In this document: one piece after another, positions 5,826 to 6,430 of the stretch | How positions within the stretch are numbered: the first letter of the stretch is position 1 | How the letters are laid out: each line of letters starts with the position of its first letter | Source: Candidatus Bathyarchaeota archaeon | Lineage (GTDB): Archaea > Thermoproteota > Bathyarchaeia > Bathyarchaeales > DTEX01 | Assembly (NCBI GenBank): GCA_003601695.1 | Contig: PIYH01000078.1 | Span: 1 to 6,430, forward strand | Reading direction: 5' to 3' | Length of the DNA stretch: 6,430 nt | The notes under the pieces: generated by a model | Told to the model about the DNA's origin: nothing | Seen by the model: the letters and a program-made list of their open reading frames with translations, nothing else | Databases searched by the model: none | Program-made: the position numbers and the translations under genes

Positions 5826-6430
5826 ATGCGCGTAGCTATCTCCTCCCCTGGACGCGCCGACTTCCTCAATACGCATCAAGACTATAAAGGATTGCCGGTT
5901 GTGCCTGTAGCCATCAATCTCCGAATGTATCTATATGGAGAAGTCACGGGCAGCAGAAAGATGTATGTGAAGTCCCTTGACCTTGAGAAGCGCGGTGAAC
6001 CCTCAGTAGACTCGTTCGGGATAGGAGTGAATTCGATGCTCGGCGGAAAATTCTTCGGAAACTATCTACGCGGAGTGGTAAATGTGCTTGTTAAAAGAGG
6101 CTTCTCAGAAAAATTACGCGGCGTAAATGTAACGATTAAGAGTGAAATACCGATAGGCTCGGGACTTTCAAGCAGCGCAGCCTTAGAAGTGGGCTTTGCA
6201 CACTTGCTAAATATAGCTTGCGGATTGAATCTTGGAAAGAAGGAGATCGCTGAGATAGGATTCGCAGCGGAAAATCTGGAAGCTGGAATACCATGCGGCA
6301 GACTAGATCAGTACGGAGTAGCCTTCGGAGGAATAATAAAGCTTGAGTGTAGACCGCCGTACAGAGTTGAGCCTCTTCCGTTTAGAGACTTAACATTCGT
6401 GATCGTTAACTCAGGTATCAGACATTCAAC
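5826..6430 (+). CDS. Galactokinase-like GHMP sugar kinase, partial (C-terminus beyond right edge)
   Basis: The first 201 codons of a GHMP-superfamily kinase, which transfers the ATP gamma-phosphate to a small molecule, here probably the anomeric hydroxyl of a sugar. Three galactokinase-branch motifs are visible: SSPGRADFLNTHQDYKG (residues 6-22) at the place of the galactokinase signature, the phosphate-binding loop IPIGSGLSSSAAL (108-120), and GIPCGRLDQYG (154-164), where D161 matches the catalytic Asp. The last codons, IVNSGIRHS, fit the galactokinase strand that normally reads NSNVKHS. R10 and D19 match conserved residues of the signature, but the Glu of GEHTDY, which in galactokinases helps hold the sugar, is replaced by Thr (T16). 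The substrate may therefore be a different sugar or a derivative, so no galK symbol is given. The ATG at 5826 is the only sensible start because an in-frame stop lies just upstream. Galactokinases usually run 350-400 residues, so about half is missing. Confidence 0.9.
   Translation, partial: MRVAISSPGRADFLNTHQDYKGLPVVPVAINLRMYLYGEVTGSRKMYVKSLDLEKRGEPSVDSFGIGVNSMLGGKFFGNYLRGVVNVLVKRGFSEKLRGVNVTIKSEIPIGSGLSSSAALEVGFAHLLNIACGLNLGKKEIAEIGFAAENLEAGIPCGRLDQYGVAFGGIIKLECRPPYRVEPLPFRDLTFVIVNSGIRHS

Overview
The window most likely comes from an archaeon, probably a thermophilic member of the Thermoproteota/TACK group. This is inferred from moderately AT-rich DNA, heavy use of AGA/AGG for Arg and ATA for Ile, TATA-like boxes about 25-40 nt before starts, one apparently leaderless gene beside genes with GG(T/G)G-type Shine-Dalgarno sequences, and archaeal-looking protein families. 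No rRNA or other taxonomic marker is present, so the lineage is open.

Left half (1-3491, minus strand): a single uninterrupted reading frame of 1163 codons starts at a TTG behind a good ribosome binding site and runs off the left edge. It encodes a giant soluble protein that I do not recognise. It has an alpha/beta-looking N-terminus, a long charged helical middle with coiled-coil character, and a Gly/aromatic-rich, enzyme-like stretch near residues 975-1090.

Middle (3492-4135): this looks like empty intergenic DNA, but its minus strand carries the wreck of a diaminopimelate decarboxylase gene (lysA). The first 58 codons are intact and preceded by a ribosome binding site. A large internal deletion with a frame change follows, then a C-terminal piece with an in-frame stop, then a lost tail. 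The PLP-lysine region and the central barrel are missing, so it cannot be a working enzyme. Between the relic and the next gene lies a short divergent promoter region.

Right half (4136-6430, plus strand): three genes lie in a row. They encode a PHP-domain metallohydrolase of the CehA/McbA-like type, a glycerophosphodiester phosphodiesterase, and the first 201 codons of a galactokinase-like GHMP sugar kinase cut by the right edge. Gaps of 64 and 27 nt allow at least partial co-transcription. Together they suggest metabolism of phosphorylated polyols or sugars: two phosphoester-hydrolase folds and a kinase whose sugar-recognition motif differs from true galactokinases. No mobile element, CRISPR array or RNA gene was seen.
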